A stretch of DNA of 33,673 bases from Sporichthyaceae bacterium (lineage in GTDB: Bacteria; Actinomycetota; Actinomycetes; Sporichthyales; Sporichthyaceae): contig DASXPS010000002.1 of the NCBI GenBank assembly GCA_036493475.1, forward strand, positions 1 to 33,673, in the 5' to 3' direction. How positions within the stretch are numbered: the stretch's first letter is position 1; every line of letters begins with the position of its first letter. The translations under genes were made by a program, and so were the position numbers. Shown piece after piece: positions 1 through 8,237 of this stretch. The notes under the pieces were generated by a model. The model did no database searches and was not told where the DNA came from. It was given only the letters and a program-made list of their open reading frames with translations.

Positions 1-747
1 GGTGTGGTCCTTGTCGAGGGTGGCCATCATCGACTCGTACTGGCCGAACTCCTCGCGGATGCGGGCCGCGTCCCAACCCAGCGCCTTGAGCAGCACCGTC
101 ACCGACTGCTTGCGCTTGCGGTCGATGCGGACGCCGACCGAGTCGCGCTTGTCGATCTCGAACTCGAGCCAGGCACCGCGCTGCGGAATCACCTTCGAGG
201 AGTAGATGTCCTTGTCCGAGGTCTTGTCGATGGTCTTGTCGAAGTACACGCCCGGCGAACGGACCAACTGCGAGACCACGACCCGCTCGGTGCCGTTGAT
301 GATGAACGTGCCCTTGTCGGTCATCAGCGGGAAGTCGCCCATGAAGACCGTCTGGCTCTTGATCTCACCGGTCTCGTTGTTGGTGAACTCCGCGGTCACG
401 AACAACGGCGCGGAGTAGGTGAAGTCGCGCTCCTTGCACTCGTCGATGGAGTTCTTCGCCGGCTCGAAGCGGTGGTCACGGAACGTGAGGCTCATCGACC
501 CGGAGAAGTCCTCGATCGGGGAGATCTCCTCGAAGATCTCCTCCAGACCGGACTGGTCGGGTACGTCCTGACGGCCGGCGGCGAGAGCGGCCTGCACCCG
601 GGTACGCCAACGCTCGTTCCCCAGCAACCAGTCGAACGAGTCGACCTGAAGGGCGAGGAGGTTGGGGACTTCCAGGGGCTCACGAATCTTGGCGAATGAG
701 ATGCGGCGCGGTGCGGTGGGTTGGGCGGCAGTGCGCGAGGCGGCCAA
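1..747 (-). CDS. rpoB: RNA polymerase beta subunit, N-terminal part (runs off the left edge)
   Basis: This is the amino end of the beta subunit of RNA polymerase, which forms one side of the catalytic cleft. The 249 codons in the window read through recognisable beta-subunit blocks: [15 protein letters not shown] near residue 16, [48 protein letters not shown], and [15 protein letters not shown] near the left edge. I chose the TTG at 745-747: a GGAAGGA ribosome site lies about six bases upstream and no better start precedes the conserved block. The rifampicin-binding region and the rest of the gene lie outside the window. It is preceded by a leader of about 120 bases and two candidate promoters. 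It is separately promoted from mkl, although read-through from rplJL-mkl is possible. Confidence 0.97.
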   Translation of the reverse strand, partial: MAASRTAAQPTAPRRISFAKIREPLEVPNLLALQVDSFDWLLGNERWRTRVQAALAAGRQDVPDQSGLEEIFEEISPIEDFSGSMSLTFRDHRFEPAKNSIDECKERDFTYSAPLFVTAEFTNNETGEIKSQTVFMGDFPLMTDKGTFIINGTERVVVSQLVRSPGVYFDKTIDKTSDKDIYSSKVIPQRGAWLEFEIDKRDSVGVRIDRKRKQSVTVLLKALGWDAARIREEFGQYESMMATLDKDHT

Positions 748-827
748 GAGGGGTCCTTCCGGATGGCTCGCGGGCTTGCGACGGACGACATAAGTCGCCC
801 GACAACACTCTTTTGGCGCACGACTGT

Positions 828-850
828 CCACCCGTGACTAGGACGGGTGG
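828..850 (-). promoter_or_regulatory. hairpin in the rpoB leader
   Basis: An 8-bp perfect inverted repeat (CCACCCGT at 828-835 and ACGGGTGG at 843-850) with a 7-base loop lies just downstream of the predicted start of the proximal rpoB transcript. Flanking CTGT/ACAG and GCGC/GCGC pairs could lengthen the stem. There is no U-tract on either side, so a stabilising or regulatory leader structure is more likely than a terminator. Its function is inferred only from position. Confidence 0.45.
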
Positions 851-871
851 CAACAGACAGCGCAAACGGGC

Positions 872-900
872 AGTGTAGCCAAAAGGCTAACCGCTGTAAA
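872..900 (-). promoter_or_regulatory. candidate rpoB proximal promoter (housekeeping sigma type)
   Basis: On the minus strand a TTTACA -35 box (895-900) is followed, after exactly 17 bases, by a TACACT -10 box (872-877). This predicts a start near 865 and a leader of about 118 bases before the rpoB TTG. The spacer carries an inverted repeat, TAGCC-TTTT-GGCTA (876-889), whose end overlaps the -10 box. That could be an operator or simply helix geometry. Both hexamers and the spacing fit actinobacterial principal-sigma promoters. Confidence 0.65.
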
Positions 901-968
901 GGGCGACGCCAGCCACTATAAGCGGCGCGTCAGGACCCCTCAGCCCCGGAGCATGAAGACGTACCGGA

Positions 969-997
969 AGGATGGGGGTCACGGCCCGGCGAGTCAA
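969..997 (-). promoter_or_regulatory. candidate rpoB distal promoter
   Basis: A TTGACT -35 box (992-997) and a CATCCT -10-like box (969-974), 17 bases apart, lie just past the mkl stop codon and about 220 bases upstream of rpoB. The -35 is close to consensus and the -10 is weaker. Together with the proximal site this would give rpoB two promoters independent of the ribosomal protein operon. Confidence 0.5.
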
Positions 998-1037
998 GCA
1001 GTTCCGGCCTTTTCGGCGTTGCCGCCGGTGGGTTTGA

Positions 1038-1976
1038 TCAGGTCGGATCGGGTGCGAAGGAGCCCACCGGCGGGGTCACGCCGTTCGCCAGGCACCACTG
1101 TCCGGGGGGTCTCTGGGAGCTCCGCGCCGTGCCGTCGGTGGGCATGATCTGCAGCGGCACCGGGGGCAGCGGCGGCAGTTCGACACCTTCCTCGGCGGCC
1201 AGCTCGTCGGCGTCCTTCTCCTCCGACATGCCGATCGGGCCGATGCGCTGGGCGTTCAGGAACTGTCGCACCACCGGTTCCTGGGAGGTCAGCAGCATCT
1301 CCCGCGGGCCGAACATCGCCAGGTGTCGGTGGTAGAGCAGGCCGATGTTGTCCGGCACCCGGCGCGCGGTGTTCACGTCATGGGTGACGATCAGGATGGT
1401 CGCGCCGATGCGCTGGTTCAAATCGACGATCAGCTGGTTGAGGAACGCCGTGCGCACCGGGTCCAGCCCCGAGTCCGGCTCATCGAACAGGATGATCTTC
1501 GGGTCCAGCACCAGCGCGCGGGCCAGCCCGGCCCGCTTGCGCATACCCCCGGACAGCTCGCCGGGCAGCTTGTCCTCGGCGCCGAGCAGACCGACCAGAT
1601 CCATCTTCTCCATGACGATGGAGCGGATCTCCCGCTCGCCCTTGCGGGTGTGCTCGCGCAGCGGGAAGGCGATGTTGTCGTAGAGGTTCATCGATCCGAA
1701 CAGGGCGCCGTCCTGGAACAGCACGCCGAACAGCTTGCGCACCTCGAACAGATCACGCTCGCGCAGCCGGCAAATGTCCTGGCCCTCGATCTCGATGGAG
1801 CCGGCCTCCGGGCGCAGCAGCCCGACCAGAGACTTGAGCAGCACCGACTTGCCGGTGCCGGATGGCCCGAGCAGCACGGAGATTTCGCCGGCCGGAATGG
1901 TGAGCGTGACATTGCGCCAGATCACCTGGCGCCCGAAGCTCTTGGTGAGCCCCTCGATCTTGATCTCAACGCCCAT
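1038..1976 (-). CDS. mkl: ABC transporter ATPase of the Mce lipid-uptake type (MceG/Mkl family)
   Basis: This is a cytoplasmic ATPase predicted to energise Mce-type lipid importers by pairing with YrbE permeases encoded elsewhere. The 312-aa protein has Walker A GPSGTGKS at residues 37-44, a Q-loop (LFQDGALFGS), the signature ELSGGMRKRAGLARA, Walker B IILFDEPDSGLDP and an H-loop (VTHD). The Phe-rich segment after the Q-loop and the long acidic/proline tail after about residue 240 resemble MlaF/MceG proteins rather than importers for polar solutes. The location between rplL and rpoB matches Mycobacterium tuberculosis mkl (Rv0655). The ATG start at 1976 has GGGAG about ten bases upstream. The last 35 residues or so are low-complexity and may differ in relatives. 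The partner permease and Mce genes are not in this window. Confidence 0.88.
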   Translation of the reverse strand: MGVEIKIEGLTKSFGRQVIWRNVTLTIPAGEISVLLGPSGTGKSVLLKSLVGLLRPEAGSIEIEGQDICRLRERDLFEVRKLFGVLFQDGALFGSMNLYDNIAFPLREHTRKGEREIRSIVMEKMDLVGLLGAEDKLPGELSGGMRKRAGLARALVLDPKIILFDEPDSGLDPVRTAFLNQLIVDLNQRIGATILIVTHDVNTARRVPDNIGLLYHRHLAMFGPREMLLTSQEPVVRQFLNAQRIGPIGMSEEKDADELAAEEGVELPPLPPVPLQIMPTDGTARSSQRPPGQWCLANGVTPPVGSFAPDPT

Positions 1977-2024
1977 GCGCGGGTGCTCCCGAGTTGAAGC
2001 GGAAACAGCATCCTATGAACGGCG

Positions 2025-2057
2025 ACGGGCGCCGATCCGCGAGGGATCGGCGCCCGT
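2025..2057 (-). terminator. hairpin terminator after rplL
   Basis: A perfect 14-bp inverted repeat (2025-2038 and 2044-2057) with a 5-base loop lies 20 bases past the rplL stop and 48 bases before mkl. It is very GC-rich and lacks a clean U-tract on the minus transcript, as many actinobacterial terminators do. It would stop or reduce transcription from rplJ-rplL into mkl. No separate mkl promoter was recognised in the 48 bases that remain. Confidence 0.72.
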
Positions 2058-2077
2058 GGCGCGTTGAACGCGGCGAG

Positions 2078-2467
2078 CTACCTGACGGCGATGGTGGCGC
2101 CGGCGCCCTCCAGGGCGGCCTTGGCCTTCTCCGCGGCTTCCTTGTTGACCTTCTCCAGCACCTTGGACGGGGCGCCGTCGACCAGATCCTTGGCCTCCTT
2201 CAGGCCCAGGCTGGTGAGCGCGCGCACCTCCTTGATGACCTGGATCTTCTTCTCGCCCGCGGACTCGAGGACGACGTCGAACTCGTCCTGCTCCTCAACG
2301 GCCTCGGCAGCGCCACCGCCACCGGCCGGGGCGGCCGCGGCCACGGCCACCGGGGCGGCGGCCTTGACGTCGAAGGTGTCCTCGAACTGCTTCACGAACT
2401 CCGACAGCTCGATGAGGGTCATTTCCTTGAATGCATCGAGCAGGTCGTCGGTGCTGAGCTTCGCCAT
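2078..2467 (-). CDS. rplL: 50S ribosomal protein L7/L12
   Basis: This is the stalk protein of the large ribosomal subunit, which recruits and stimulates translational GTPases and binds as dimers to L10. At 129 aa it has the normal family length. It has an N-terminal dimerisation helix ([20 protein letters not shown]), an Ala/Gly/Pro hinge at about residues 38-54, and the C-terminal factor-binding domain with the [13 protein letters not shown] block. The ATG at 2467 was chosen over one 11 codons upstream because GGAAGGA lies ten bases before it and MAKLS is the usual start. It lies 56 bases downstream of rplJ in the same operon. Confidence 0.97.
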   Translation of the reverse strand: MAKLSTDDLLDAFKEMTLIELSEFVKQFEDTFDVKAAAPVAVAAAAPAGGGGAAEAVEEQDEFDVVLESAGEKKIQVIKEVRALTSLGLKEAKDLVDGAPSKVLEKVNKEAAEKAKAALEGAGATIAVR

Positions 2468-2523
2468 GGTCGGCGGTCCTTCCGTGTCTGAGTGGTGCAA
2501 ACGACTGTGTGGTCTGGCGACGC

Positions 2524-3225
2524 CTACTCGGCGGGTGGTTCTTCGGTGGTCTCGGCCTCGGGCGCCGCAGCGACCGGATCCTCGGCCGCGACCGGGTCCT
2601 CGGCGACAGTCTCAGCCGACGCCTCCTCCACGGTGGGTGCCTCGTCGACGACAGCGTCGACCACGGCAGCGGGAGCTTCGGGAGCCGGGGCTGCGGCGGC
2701 TGCACCGCTGGTCGCCTCGACCTGTGCCCGCAGTGCGTCGATCGTGCGGGCAGCGTTGGACAACGGCGCCTGGAACAGCGCCGCGGCGCCGGCCAGCGAG
2801 GCCTTCATCGCGCCGGCCAGCTTGGCCAGCAGGACCTCGCGGGACTCCAGATCCGCCAACTTGGTGACGTCGGTGGAGCTGAGCTTCTTTCCGTCGAGCA
2901 CGCCGCCCTTGATCACCAGCAGCGGGTTGGCCTTGGCGAAGTCGCGCAGGCTCTTCGCGACCTCGACCGCGTCGCCGGAGACAAAGGCGATCGCCGAGGG
3001 GCCCTGGAGCAGGGAGTCGAATGCGTCGACACCCGCCTCCTTGGCCGCGATGCGGGTGAGGGTGTTCTTGGCGACGCAGTACTCGGCGTTACCGGCCAGG
3101 GAGCGGCGCAGGGTCTTCAGTTGAGCGACCGTGAGGCCGCGGTACTCGGTCAGCACAGCTGCGTTGGAACTGCGGAATGCCTCCGCCAGCTCCGCCACCG
3201 CGGCTGCCTTGTCGGGCCGTGCCAT
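2524..3225 (-). CDS. rplJ: 50S ribosomal protein L10, with a long acidic/alanine-rich C-terminal tail
   Basis: L10 anchors the L7/L12 stalk to 23S rRNA and usually represses its own operon. The first 170 residues or so are a normal L10: [17 protein letters not shown], then [20 protein letters not shown], and [10 protein letters not shown]. The C-terminal L12-binding helix ends near residue 172. About 60 further residues follow, almost only Ala, Pro, Glu, Val and Asp, with an internal repeat ([12 protein letters not shown]). This takes the protein to 233 aa against about 175 in most bacteria. The ATG at 3225 is preceded by GAGGAAGGAGG. An in-frame open stretch upstream (to 3369) lies in the leader RNA and is not part of the protein. 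Confidence 0.95.
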   Translation of the reverse strand: MARPDKAAAVAELAEAFRSSNAAVLTEYRGLTVAQLKTLRRSLAGNAEYCVAKNTLTRIAAKEAGVDAFDSLLQGPSAIAFVSGDAVEVAKSLRDFAKANPLLVIKGGVLDGKKLSSTDVTKLADLESREVLLAKLAGAMKASLAGAAALFQAPLSNAARTIDALRAQVEATSGAAAAAPAPEAPAAVVDAVVDEAPTVEEASAETVAEDPVAAEDPVAAAPEAETTEEPPAE

Positions 3226-3414
3226 GGCCCTCCTTCCTCTCGTGACACCGCGGGTGCCCCGAAGAACACGAACGCCCCGGCGCAGGCCGGGGCGTGAACA
3301 CCCACGGGCACGGAGGACCGGCCCGGTCAGGCGCGAGCGCCTGACACAACCTGCGCGGGTCGCCCGCATGAGCGGGACCTTCGGTCACCGAGGTGACGGC
3401 CAGCGGTCTTTGGC
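3226..3414 (-). ncRNA. L10-type leader of the rplJ-rplL mRNA (autoregulatory, putative)
   Basis: The predicted transcript start near 3414 leaves about 189 bases of untranslated RNA before rplJ. This stretch is highly structured. It includes a 8-9 bp stem (GTCAGGCG/CGCCTGAC, 3326-3345) and a strong 10-bp hairpin (3272-3295) before the ribosome site. L10(L12)4-binding leaders at this position are well known (the L10 leader family), and the position and size fit. I assign it by position and structure. A covariance-model match has not been run. Confidence 0.6.
3272..3295 (-). terminator. attenuator-like hairpin in the rplJ leader
   Basis: A perfect 10-bp stem (ACGCCCCGGC / GCCGGGGCGT) with a GCAG loop is followed on the minus transcript by the U-rich GUUCGUGUUCUUC. 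It lies between the L10-type leader and the rplJ ribosome site, where a conditional terminator would act. It may instead simply be part of the leader fold. Confidence 0.5.
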
Positions 3415-3420
3415 CGGCCC

Positions 3421-3450
3421 AGCCTAGGCAGCCGACGCCCGTCCGGTCAA
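3421..3450 (-). promoter_or_regulatory. candidate rplJ-rplL promoter
   Basis: A TTGACC -35 box (3445-3450) and a TAGGCT -10 box (3421-3426), 18 bases apart on the minus strand, predict a start near 3414. It lies in the short divergent gap between rplJ and the plus-strand acyl-CoA synthetase, so regulation of the two could interact. Confidence 0.6.
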
Positions 3451-3480
3451 AATGACACGTCGCCCGGCCGGAGGAGCAGC

Positions 3481-5028
3481 GTGTACATAACCCAAACCCT
3501 GCACCGCAACGCTCAGACCAGCGCCGGTCTGCCCGCCACCATCTGCGCCGGGCGCACCCGCACCTGGGAGCAGGTGCACGACCGGGTCGCTCGACTGGCC
3601 GGGGCGGTGCGGGCGTTGGGGGTCACCTCCGCCGAGAGCGTGGCCATCCTGTCGCTGAACTCCGACCGCTACTCCGAATACCTGTACGCGGTGCCGTGGG
3701 CCGATGCGGTCGTCAACCCGGTGAACATCCGCTGGAGTGCACCCGAGGTGGCCTTCTCGCTGGTCGACTCGGACACCCGGGTGCTGTTCGTGGACGACGC
3801 CTTCGCCCCGATGCTGCCCGCACTGCAAGATGCCGCCCCCGGCCTCAAGGTCATCGTGCACTGCGGCGACGCCCCGACCCCGGCCGGGTGCCTGGCCTAC
3901 GAGGAACTTATCGGGGACGCCGACCCGATCGCGGATGCCCGTCGCGGGGACGACGCCCCGGCCGGGATCTTCTACACCGGCGGCACCACTGGGCACCCGA
4001 AGGGCGTGGTACTCAGCCACCGCAACCTGATCACCTCGGCGTTGGGCAGCGCCGCCTCGACCGATTTCATGGTCCCCGGCGGGGTCTACCTGCACGCGGC
4101 GCCGATGTTCCACCTGGCCGACCTGGCAGCCTGGAACGCCCGCAACCTGATCGGCGGCAGCCATGTCATGGTGCCGATGTTCACCCCGGCCGGGGTCGCC
4201 GCGGCCATCGAAGCGCACCGGGTCACCGATGTGCTGCTGGTGCCCACCATGATCCAGATGCTGCTGGACAGCCCGGAGGGCGCGCAGGCCGACCTGTCCA
4301 GCCTGGTGCACCTGCTCTACGGCGCCTCGCCGATCTCCGACGGATTGCTCGATCGGACCGGGCAACGCCTGCCGGGTGTGCGGCTGATCCAGGCCTACGG
4401 CATGACCGAGGTGGCTCCGGTGGCCACCGTGCTGACCCCGGAGGACCACGCCCACCCGGTGCGCCGGCGTTCCGGCGGCCGCGCCGCACCGCACGCCGAG
4501 GTGCGCATCGTCGACGCCGAGGACAACGAGGTACCGCGCGGCACCGTGGGCGAGGTGGTGGTGCGCGGCGATCACGTGATGCTCGGCTACTGGAACCGTC
4601 CGGAGGAGACCGCGCAAGCGTTGCGCAACGGGTGGATGCACACCGGCGACGGCGCGTACATGGACGACGACGGTTACGTGTACATCGTCGACCGAATCAA
4701 GGACATGATCGTCACCGGCGGGGAGAACGTGTACTCCGCCGAGGTGGAGAACGCGTTGTCCACCCACCCGGCGATCGCTGCCTGTGCGGTGATCGGGGTG
4801 CCCGACGACGAGTTCGGCGAACGTGTGCATGCGGTGGTGATCCTCGCGGCCGACGCCACGCTGACCCATGAGGAACTCCGGGAGCACTGCAAGGCCCTGA
4901 TCGCCGGATACAAGGCGCCGCGGTCCAGCGAGTTCGTTACGACGCTGCCCCTGTCCGGCGCCGGGAAGATCCTCAAGCGCGAACTGCGGGCGCAGTACTG
5001 GGCCGAGCGCGGGCGCGGGGTTTCCTGA
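3481..5028 (+). CDS. acyl-CoA synthetase / AMP-dependent ligase (FadD-like)
   Basis: This enzyme is predicted to activate a fatty or other carboxylic acid to its CoA thioester through an acyl-adenylate, in the cytoplasm or at the membrane. The 515-aa protein has all core ANL motifs: P-loop FYTGGTTGHPKGV at about residues 163-175, YGMTE at about 306-310, the TGD block near 388, DRIKDMIVTGGENVY after it, and the C-terminal GAGKILKRELR with the catalytic lysine at residue 496. The GTG at 3481 has GGAGGA six bases upstream. Length and motifs fit medium- or long-chain FadD-type ligases, but the substrate cannot be read from sequence. It stands alone between rplJ and an unknown plus-strand gene, in an interval where actinomycetes often carry unrelated genes. 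Confidence 0.9.
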   Translation: MYITQTLHRNAQTSAGLPATICAGRTRTWEQVHDRVARLAGAVRALGVTSAESVAILSLNSDRYSEYLYAVPWADAVVNPVNIRWSAPEVAFSLVDSDTRVLFVDDAFAPMLPALQDAAPGLKVIVHCGDAPTPAGCLAYEELIGDADPIADARRGDDAPAGIFYTGGTTGHPKGVVLSHRNLITSALGSAASTDFMVPGGVYLHAAPMFHLADLAAWNARNLIGGSHVMVPMFTPAGVAAAIEAHRVTDVLLVPTMIQMLLDSPEGAQADLSSLVHLLYGASPISDGLLDRTGQRLPGVRLIQAYGMTEVAPVATVLTPEDHAHPVRRRSGGRAAPHAEVRIVDAEDNEVPRGTVGEVVVRGDHVMLGYWNRPEETAQALRNGWMHTGDGAYMDDDGYVYIVDRIKDMIVTGGENVYSAEVENALSTHPAIAACAVIGVPDDEFGERVHAVVILAADATLTHEELREHCKALIAGYKAPRSSEFVTTLPLSGAGKILKRELRAQYWAERGRGVS

Positions 5029-5137
5029 CCCACGGACTCTCATCCTTACGGCCACTTTCCGCCGTCGAACGGTCGGTTGACGTCTCCACCCGCAACCCCC
5101 CGCCGCCGCAACACCGTCCAAGAGCGCCGAAGATCCT

Positions 5138-6187
5138 TTGGCGTCGCTGGGAGCGGTGGACGTGTCGGCTGGACAGGTTCGAGTGTTGCTGGGGCGTGCC
5201 GGCGTGGACCGGCGGCTCGCCGCGGGCACCGCGAGTTTGGTCGACGGGGCTCCGATGTGGCGGCCGCGACGCGGTCAGTCGGTGCCGCTGATCGGCTGTG
5301 AACTACTCCGCGTCGCCGCTGCCACGGGGCATGACCCGGCCGCGCGCGACGGGGACGTGGTGCTGACCGTCCGCGACACCGGCGGCGGCCTGCTCCGACT
5401 GTGCATGTCCGGTGCCGAGGCCCCGCTGGTGCAGGATTGGATCGCCGCTGCGACGCTCACCCGACTGCCCACCCCGCGCCCCACGGCGGACCTGCTCGGC
5501 GAGGGCGAGGTTTGCTGGTCGCGGATCTCCACGCTGATCGCCGAGCGCGCTACGGCCGAGGGCTGGGGTGTCACCGCAGGCGCGATACCCACCCCGGTGG
5601 TCCCCGATCGGCGCTGGTGGCGGGTGGCCGCGCTGCGCCGGGTCGCGGCCGTCTCGGCGGTGCCGGGCGCGCTGTCCGTGCTGTTGCTGTGGGCTGGCCT
5701 GGCCGTGGGCACCCAAGACTGGTTCAGCACGATCGGGTTGGGCCGCAACGGGGTGGCCGGCGGGGTGTTGGTTGTCCTGGGCGCGCTGGGGATCGGGCGG
5801 CGGGTGCACCGGGGGGTGCACCACGTGCGCGCGGTCGCCGGCCTGCGTCGGGAACCGGCCCGCGCCTGGCGCTACGTGCGCTTCCTGGACCCCAGCGGGG
5901 CGCCCGGTCTGATGCTGTTCTCCCGGCTGGGCGATCCGGCCCCGCAGGTGCTGGTTCCGCTGGCCCCACTGGGCGTGCTGGGCGACGTGCTGCCGCTGCA
6001 CGGCGAGGTTGACGTGTACGGCGAGGTCGCCGACGGCGCCCTGCTGGTGCCGGTGATCGACGGGCACACCTGCTGGCCGATCGGCACCGCCGAGCAGGTG
6101 CCCGCGGAGGTGGTGCGTCGGTTCACCAACGCAGCGGTGCCGCCGCCGCGGGCGGGCGCCGACCGGGCGGTGCGCGCCGGCGGCTAG
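5138..6187 (+). CDS. unknown membrane protein
   Basis: I do not recognise a family. The 349-aa product has a soluble N-terminal part of about 165 residues and two hydrophobic segments (about 168-190 and 203-222), the second followed by [11 protein letters not shown]-terminal soluble domain of about 120 residues is rich in short beta-like stretches ([14 protein letters not shown]). This suggests a two-span membrane protein with both large domains on one face, possibly cytoplasmic. The start is uncertain: TTG at 5138 gives the longest form, but GTG at 5162 has GGGAG eight bases upstream and is a good alternative. It converges on rplA and the two stop codons share the bases CTAG. The composition resembles the neighbouring genes, with no sign of recent transfer. 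Confidence 0.72.
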   Translation: MASLGAVDVSAGQVRVLLGRAGVDRRLAAGTASLVDGAPMWRPRRGQSVPLIGCELLRVAAATGHDPAARDGDVVLTVRDTGGGLLRLCMSGAEAPLVQDWIAAATLTRLPTPRPTADLLGEGEVCWSRISTLIAERATAEGWGVTAGAIPTPVVPDRRWWRVAALRRVAAVSAVPGALSVLLLWAGLAVGTQDWFSTIGLGRNGVAGGVLVVLGALGIGRRVHRGVHHVRAVAGLRREPARAWRYVRFLDPSGAPGLMLFSRLGDPAPQVLVPLAPLGVLGDVLPLHGEVDVYGEVADGALLVPVIDGHTCWPIGTAEQVPAEVVRRFTNAAVPPPRAGADRAVRAGG

Positions 6188-6906
6188 CCCGCGTCCTCGA
6201 CCGTCTCCTCGGTGAGGTGGCGGACCCGGTTCGGGTCGACCGGGATGCTCGGGCCCATCGTGGTGGCGAACGTGGCCTTTCGCAGGTACCGGCCCTTGGC
6301 CGCGGACGGCTTGAGCCGCAGCACCTCGTCGAGCGCGGCGGCGTAGTTCTCCACCAGCGCGGTTTCGGAGAACGACACCTTGCCGATGATGAAGTGCAGG
6401 TTCGAGTGCTTGTCCACCCGGAACTCGATCTTGCCGCCCTTGATTTCGTTGACCGCCTTGCCGACGTCGTTGGTCACCGTGCCGGTCTTCGGGTTCGGCA
6501 TCAGGCCACGCGGGCCGAGCACCCGACCCAGCCGGCCGACCTTGCCCATCATGTCCGGGGTGGCGACCACGGCGTCGAAGTCCAGCCAACCCTTGGAGAT
6601 GCGCTCGAGCAGGTCGTCGGCGCCCACGAAGTCCGCGCCGGCGGCCTCGGCCTCGGCGGCCCGCTCACCGGTGGCCAGCACCAGCACCCTGGCCGTCTTG
6701 CCGGTGCCGTGCGGCAGGTTCACGGTGCCGCGCACCATCTGGTCGGCCTTGCGCGGGTCCACGCCGAGGCGCATGGCCACCTCGACGGTGGCGTCGAACT
6801 TGGTCTTGGAGGTGACCTTGGCCAGGCGGGCCGCGTCCAGCGGCGCGTACAGCTTGTCGGCGTCGATCTCGCCGGCCACGGAACGGTAGTTCTTGCCGCG
6901 CTTCAT
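6184..6906 (-). CDS. rplA: 50S ribosomal protein L1
   Basis: L1 binds 23S rRNA at the E-site stalk, helps release deacylated tRNA, and in many bacteria represses the rplK-rplA operon. The 240-aa product has the expected length and blocks: [14 protein letters not shown] at the start, [40 protein letters not shown] and IGKVSF. The ATG at 6906 is preceded by GAGGAGAAG. It follows rplK by 74 bases in the same operon, and its stop overlaps that of the convergent unknown gene by 3 bases. Confidence 0.97.
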   Translation of the reverse strand: MKRGKNYRSVAGEIDADKLYAPLDAARLAKVTSKTKFDATVEVAMRLGVDPRKADQMVRGTVNLPHGTGKTARVLVLATGERAAEAEAAGADFVGADDLLERISKGWLDFDAVVATPDMMGKVGRLGRVLGPRGLMPNPKTGTVTNDVGKAVNEIKGGKIEFRVDKHSNLHFIIGKVSFSETALVENYAAALDEVLRLKPSAAKGRYLRKATFATTMGPSIPVDPNRVRHLTEETVEDAG

Positions 6907-6980
6907 GAGTCTTCTCCTCGGTTCGAAGGTGTGGTCAGCGGACCGAAGCTGGTCCTCCCACGTGGTGCTTTCTACTGTGC

Positions 6981-7412
6981 TCAGCTCTCGACGGTGATGC
7001 CCATGGAACGGGCGGTGCCCGCGATGATCTTCGAGGCCGCGTCGATGTCGTTGGCGTTGAGGTCGACCATCTTGGTCTCCGCGATGGCCCGCACCTGAGC
7101 GCGGGTCAGCCGGGCGACCTTGGTCTTGTGCGGTTCGCCGCTGCCCTTCTCCACACCGGCGGCCTTGAGGATCAGCCGGGCAGCGGGTGGGGTCTTGGTG
7201 ACGAAGGTGAACGAGCGGTCCTCGTAAACCGAGATCTCCACCGGAACGATGTCACCGCGCTGGGACTCGGTGGCCGCGTTGTACTGCTTGCAGAACTCCA
7301 TGATGTTCACGCCGTGCTGGCCCAGCGCGGGGCCGACCGGCGGGGCGGGCGTCGCGGCGCCGGCCTTGATCTGCAGCTTGATGACCGCCGCGAGCTTCTT
7401 CTTCGGGGGCAT
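6981..7412 (-). CDS. rplK: 50S ribosomal protein L11
   Basis: L11 forms the GTPase-associated centre with 23S rRNA and is needed for RelA-type stringent signalling. The 143-aa protein has the normal length, with the N-terminal [20 protein letters not shown] block that contacts factors and thiopeptide antibiotics, and the RNA-binding C-terminal domain ([11 protein letters not shown] at the end). The ATG at 7412 has AGGAAG about ten bases upstream. An open frame extending to 7643 runs into nusG and is not used. It sits 37 bases after nusG. Confidence 0.97.
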   Translation of the reverse strand: MPPKKKLAAVIKLQIKAGAATPAPPVGPALGQHGVNIMEFCKQYNAATESQRGDIVPVEISVYEDRSFTFVTKTPPAARLILKAAGVEKGSGEPHKTKVARLTRAQVRAIAETKMVDLNANDIDAASKIIAGTARSMGITVES

Positions 7413-7449
7413 GTGACGTACTTCCTGTGGCGTGGGCCGCTGGGCCGGG

Positions 7450-8184
7450 TCAGTTCTTCTGGATCTGGTTGAACGACAGCTCGACCGAGGTCTCGCGGCC
7501 GAAGATCTCCACCAGGCACTTGAGCTTCTGCGACTCGGCGTTGATCTCGTGGATGGTGGCCTGCAGGGTGGCGAACGGACCGTCGATGACGGTGACCGAG
7601 TCCCCGATCGCGAAGTCGAGCACCTTGATCTCCGCCGGCGCACCGGCCTTGGTGCCGTCCTTCTTCACCGGCTCCGGGGCGAGGATCTTCATGACCTCGT
7701 CCAGGGTGAGCGGTGAGGGCTCATGGGTGTGCCCGACGAAGCCGGTCACGCCGGGCGTGTGCCGCACCGCGGACCAGGACTCGTCGGTGAGGTCCATCCG
7801 GACCAGTACGTAGCCCGGGAACTTGTTCCGTCGCACGTTCTTGCGTTGGCCGTTCTTGAACTCGACCACGTCCTCCTGGGGGACCTCGATCTGGAAGATG
7901 TAGTCCTCCATGTTCAGCGAGGCCGTGCGGTTCTCCAGGTTCGCCTTCACCCGGTTCTCGTAACCCGCGTAGGAGTGCACGACGTACCAGTCGCCCGGGG
8001 CGCGGTGCAACGCCGCGCGGAACTCCTCCACCGGGTCGACCTCGGCGGGTTCCTCCGTGGCCTGCTCGGGGATGGTGGCGTCCTCGACCGGCGCCTGCAC
8101 GTCCGAGTGCTCCGAACCGGCGTCAGTGTGGTTTTCCTCGTTCACCGCCGCGTCGGCGTCGGTGAACGCGGGTGAGTCGGACAC
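7450..8184 (-). CDS. nusG: transcription antitermination/pausing factor NusG
   Basis: NusG binds RNA polymerase, modulates pausing and termination, and links transcription to the leading ribosome through S10. The 244-aa product has an acidic N-terminal extension of about 60 residues, common in actinobacteria. It is followed by the NGN domain ([19 protein letters not shown], then [13 protein letters not shown]-like residues and TPGVTGFVG) and a C-terminal KOW domain ([12 protein letters not shown] ... [10 protein letters not shown]). It lies between secE and rplK in the standard order. Confidence 0.96.
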   Translation of the reverse strand: MSDSPAFTDADAAVNEENHTDAGSEHSDVQAPVEDATIPEQATEEPAEVDPVEEFRAALHRAPGDWYVVHSYAGYENRVKANLENRTASLNMEDYIFQIEVPQEDVVEFKNGQRKNVRRNKFPGYVLVRMDLTDESWSAVRHTPGVTGFVGHTHEPSPLTLDEVMKILAPEPVKKDGTKAGAPAEIKVLDFAIGDSVTVIDGPFATLQATIHEINAESQKLKCLVEIFGRETSVELSFNQIQKN

Positions 8185-8237
8185 GTCGAAAAGCCTTCCT
8201 GAATTCTGTCTGCGAACAGCGAGGGACTACGCGGCGG

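Noticed and set aside
4-699. Plus-strand open frame of 231 codons at the left edge
   Set aside because: It is the opposite strand of rpoB; the minus frame reads clear RNA polymerase blocks, whereas this one has the Arg/Val/Leu-Asp-rich look of GC-rich shadows.
3424-5229. Minus-strand open frame of 601 codons
   Set aside because: It lies antisense to the acyl-CoA synthetase, whose motifs are complete. Its own translation is His/Gly/Arg-rich with no recognisable domain, and it runs through the rplJ promoter.
5303-6589. Minus-strand open frame of 428 codons overlapping rplA
   Set aside because: It is out of frame with rplA and antisense to the unknown plus-strand gene; composition is that of a shadow frame.
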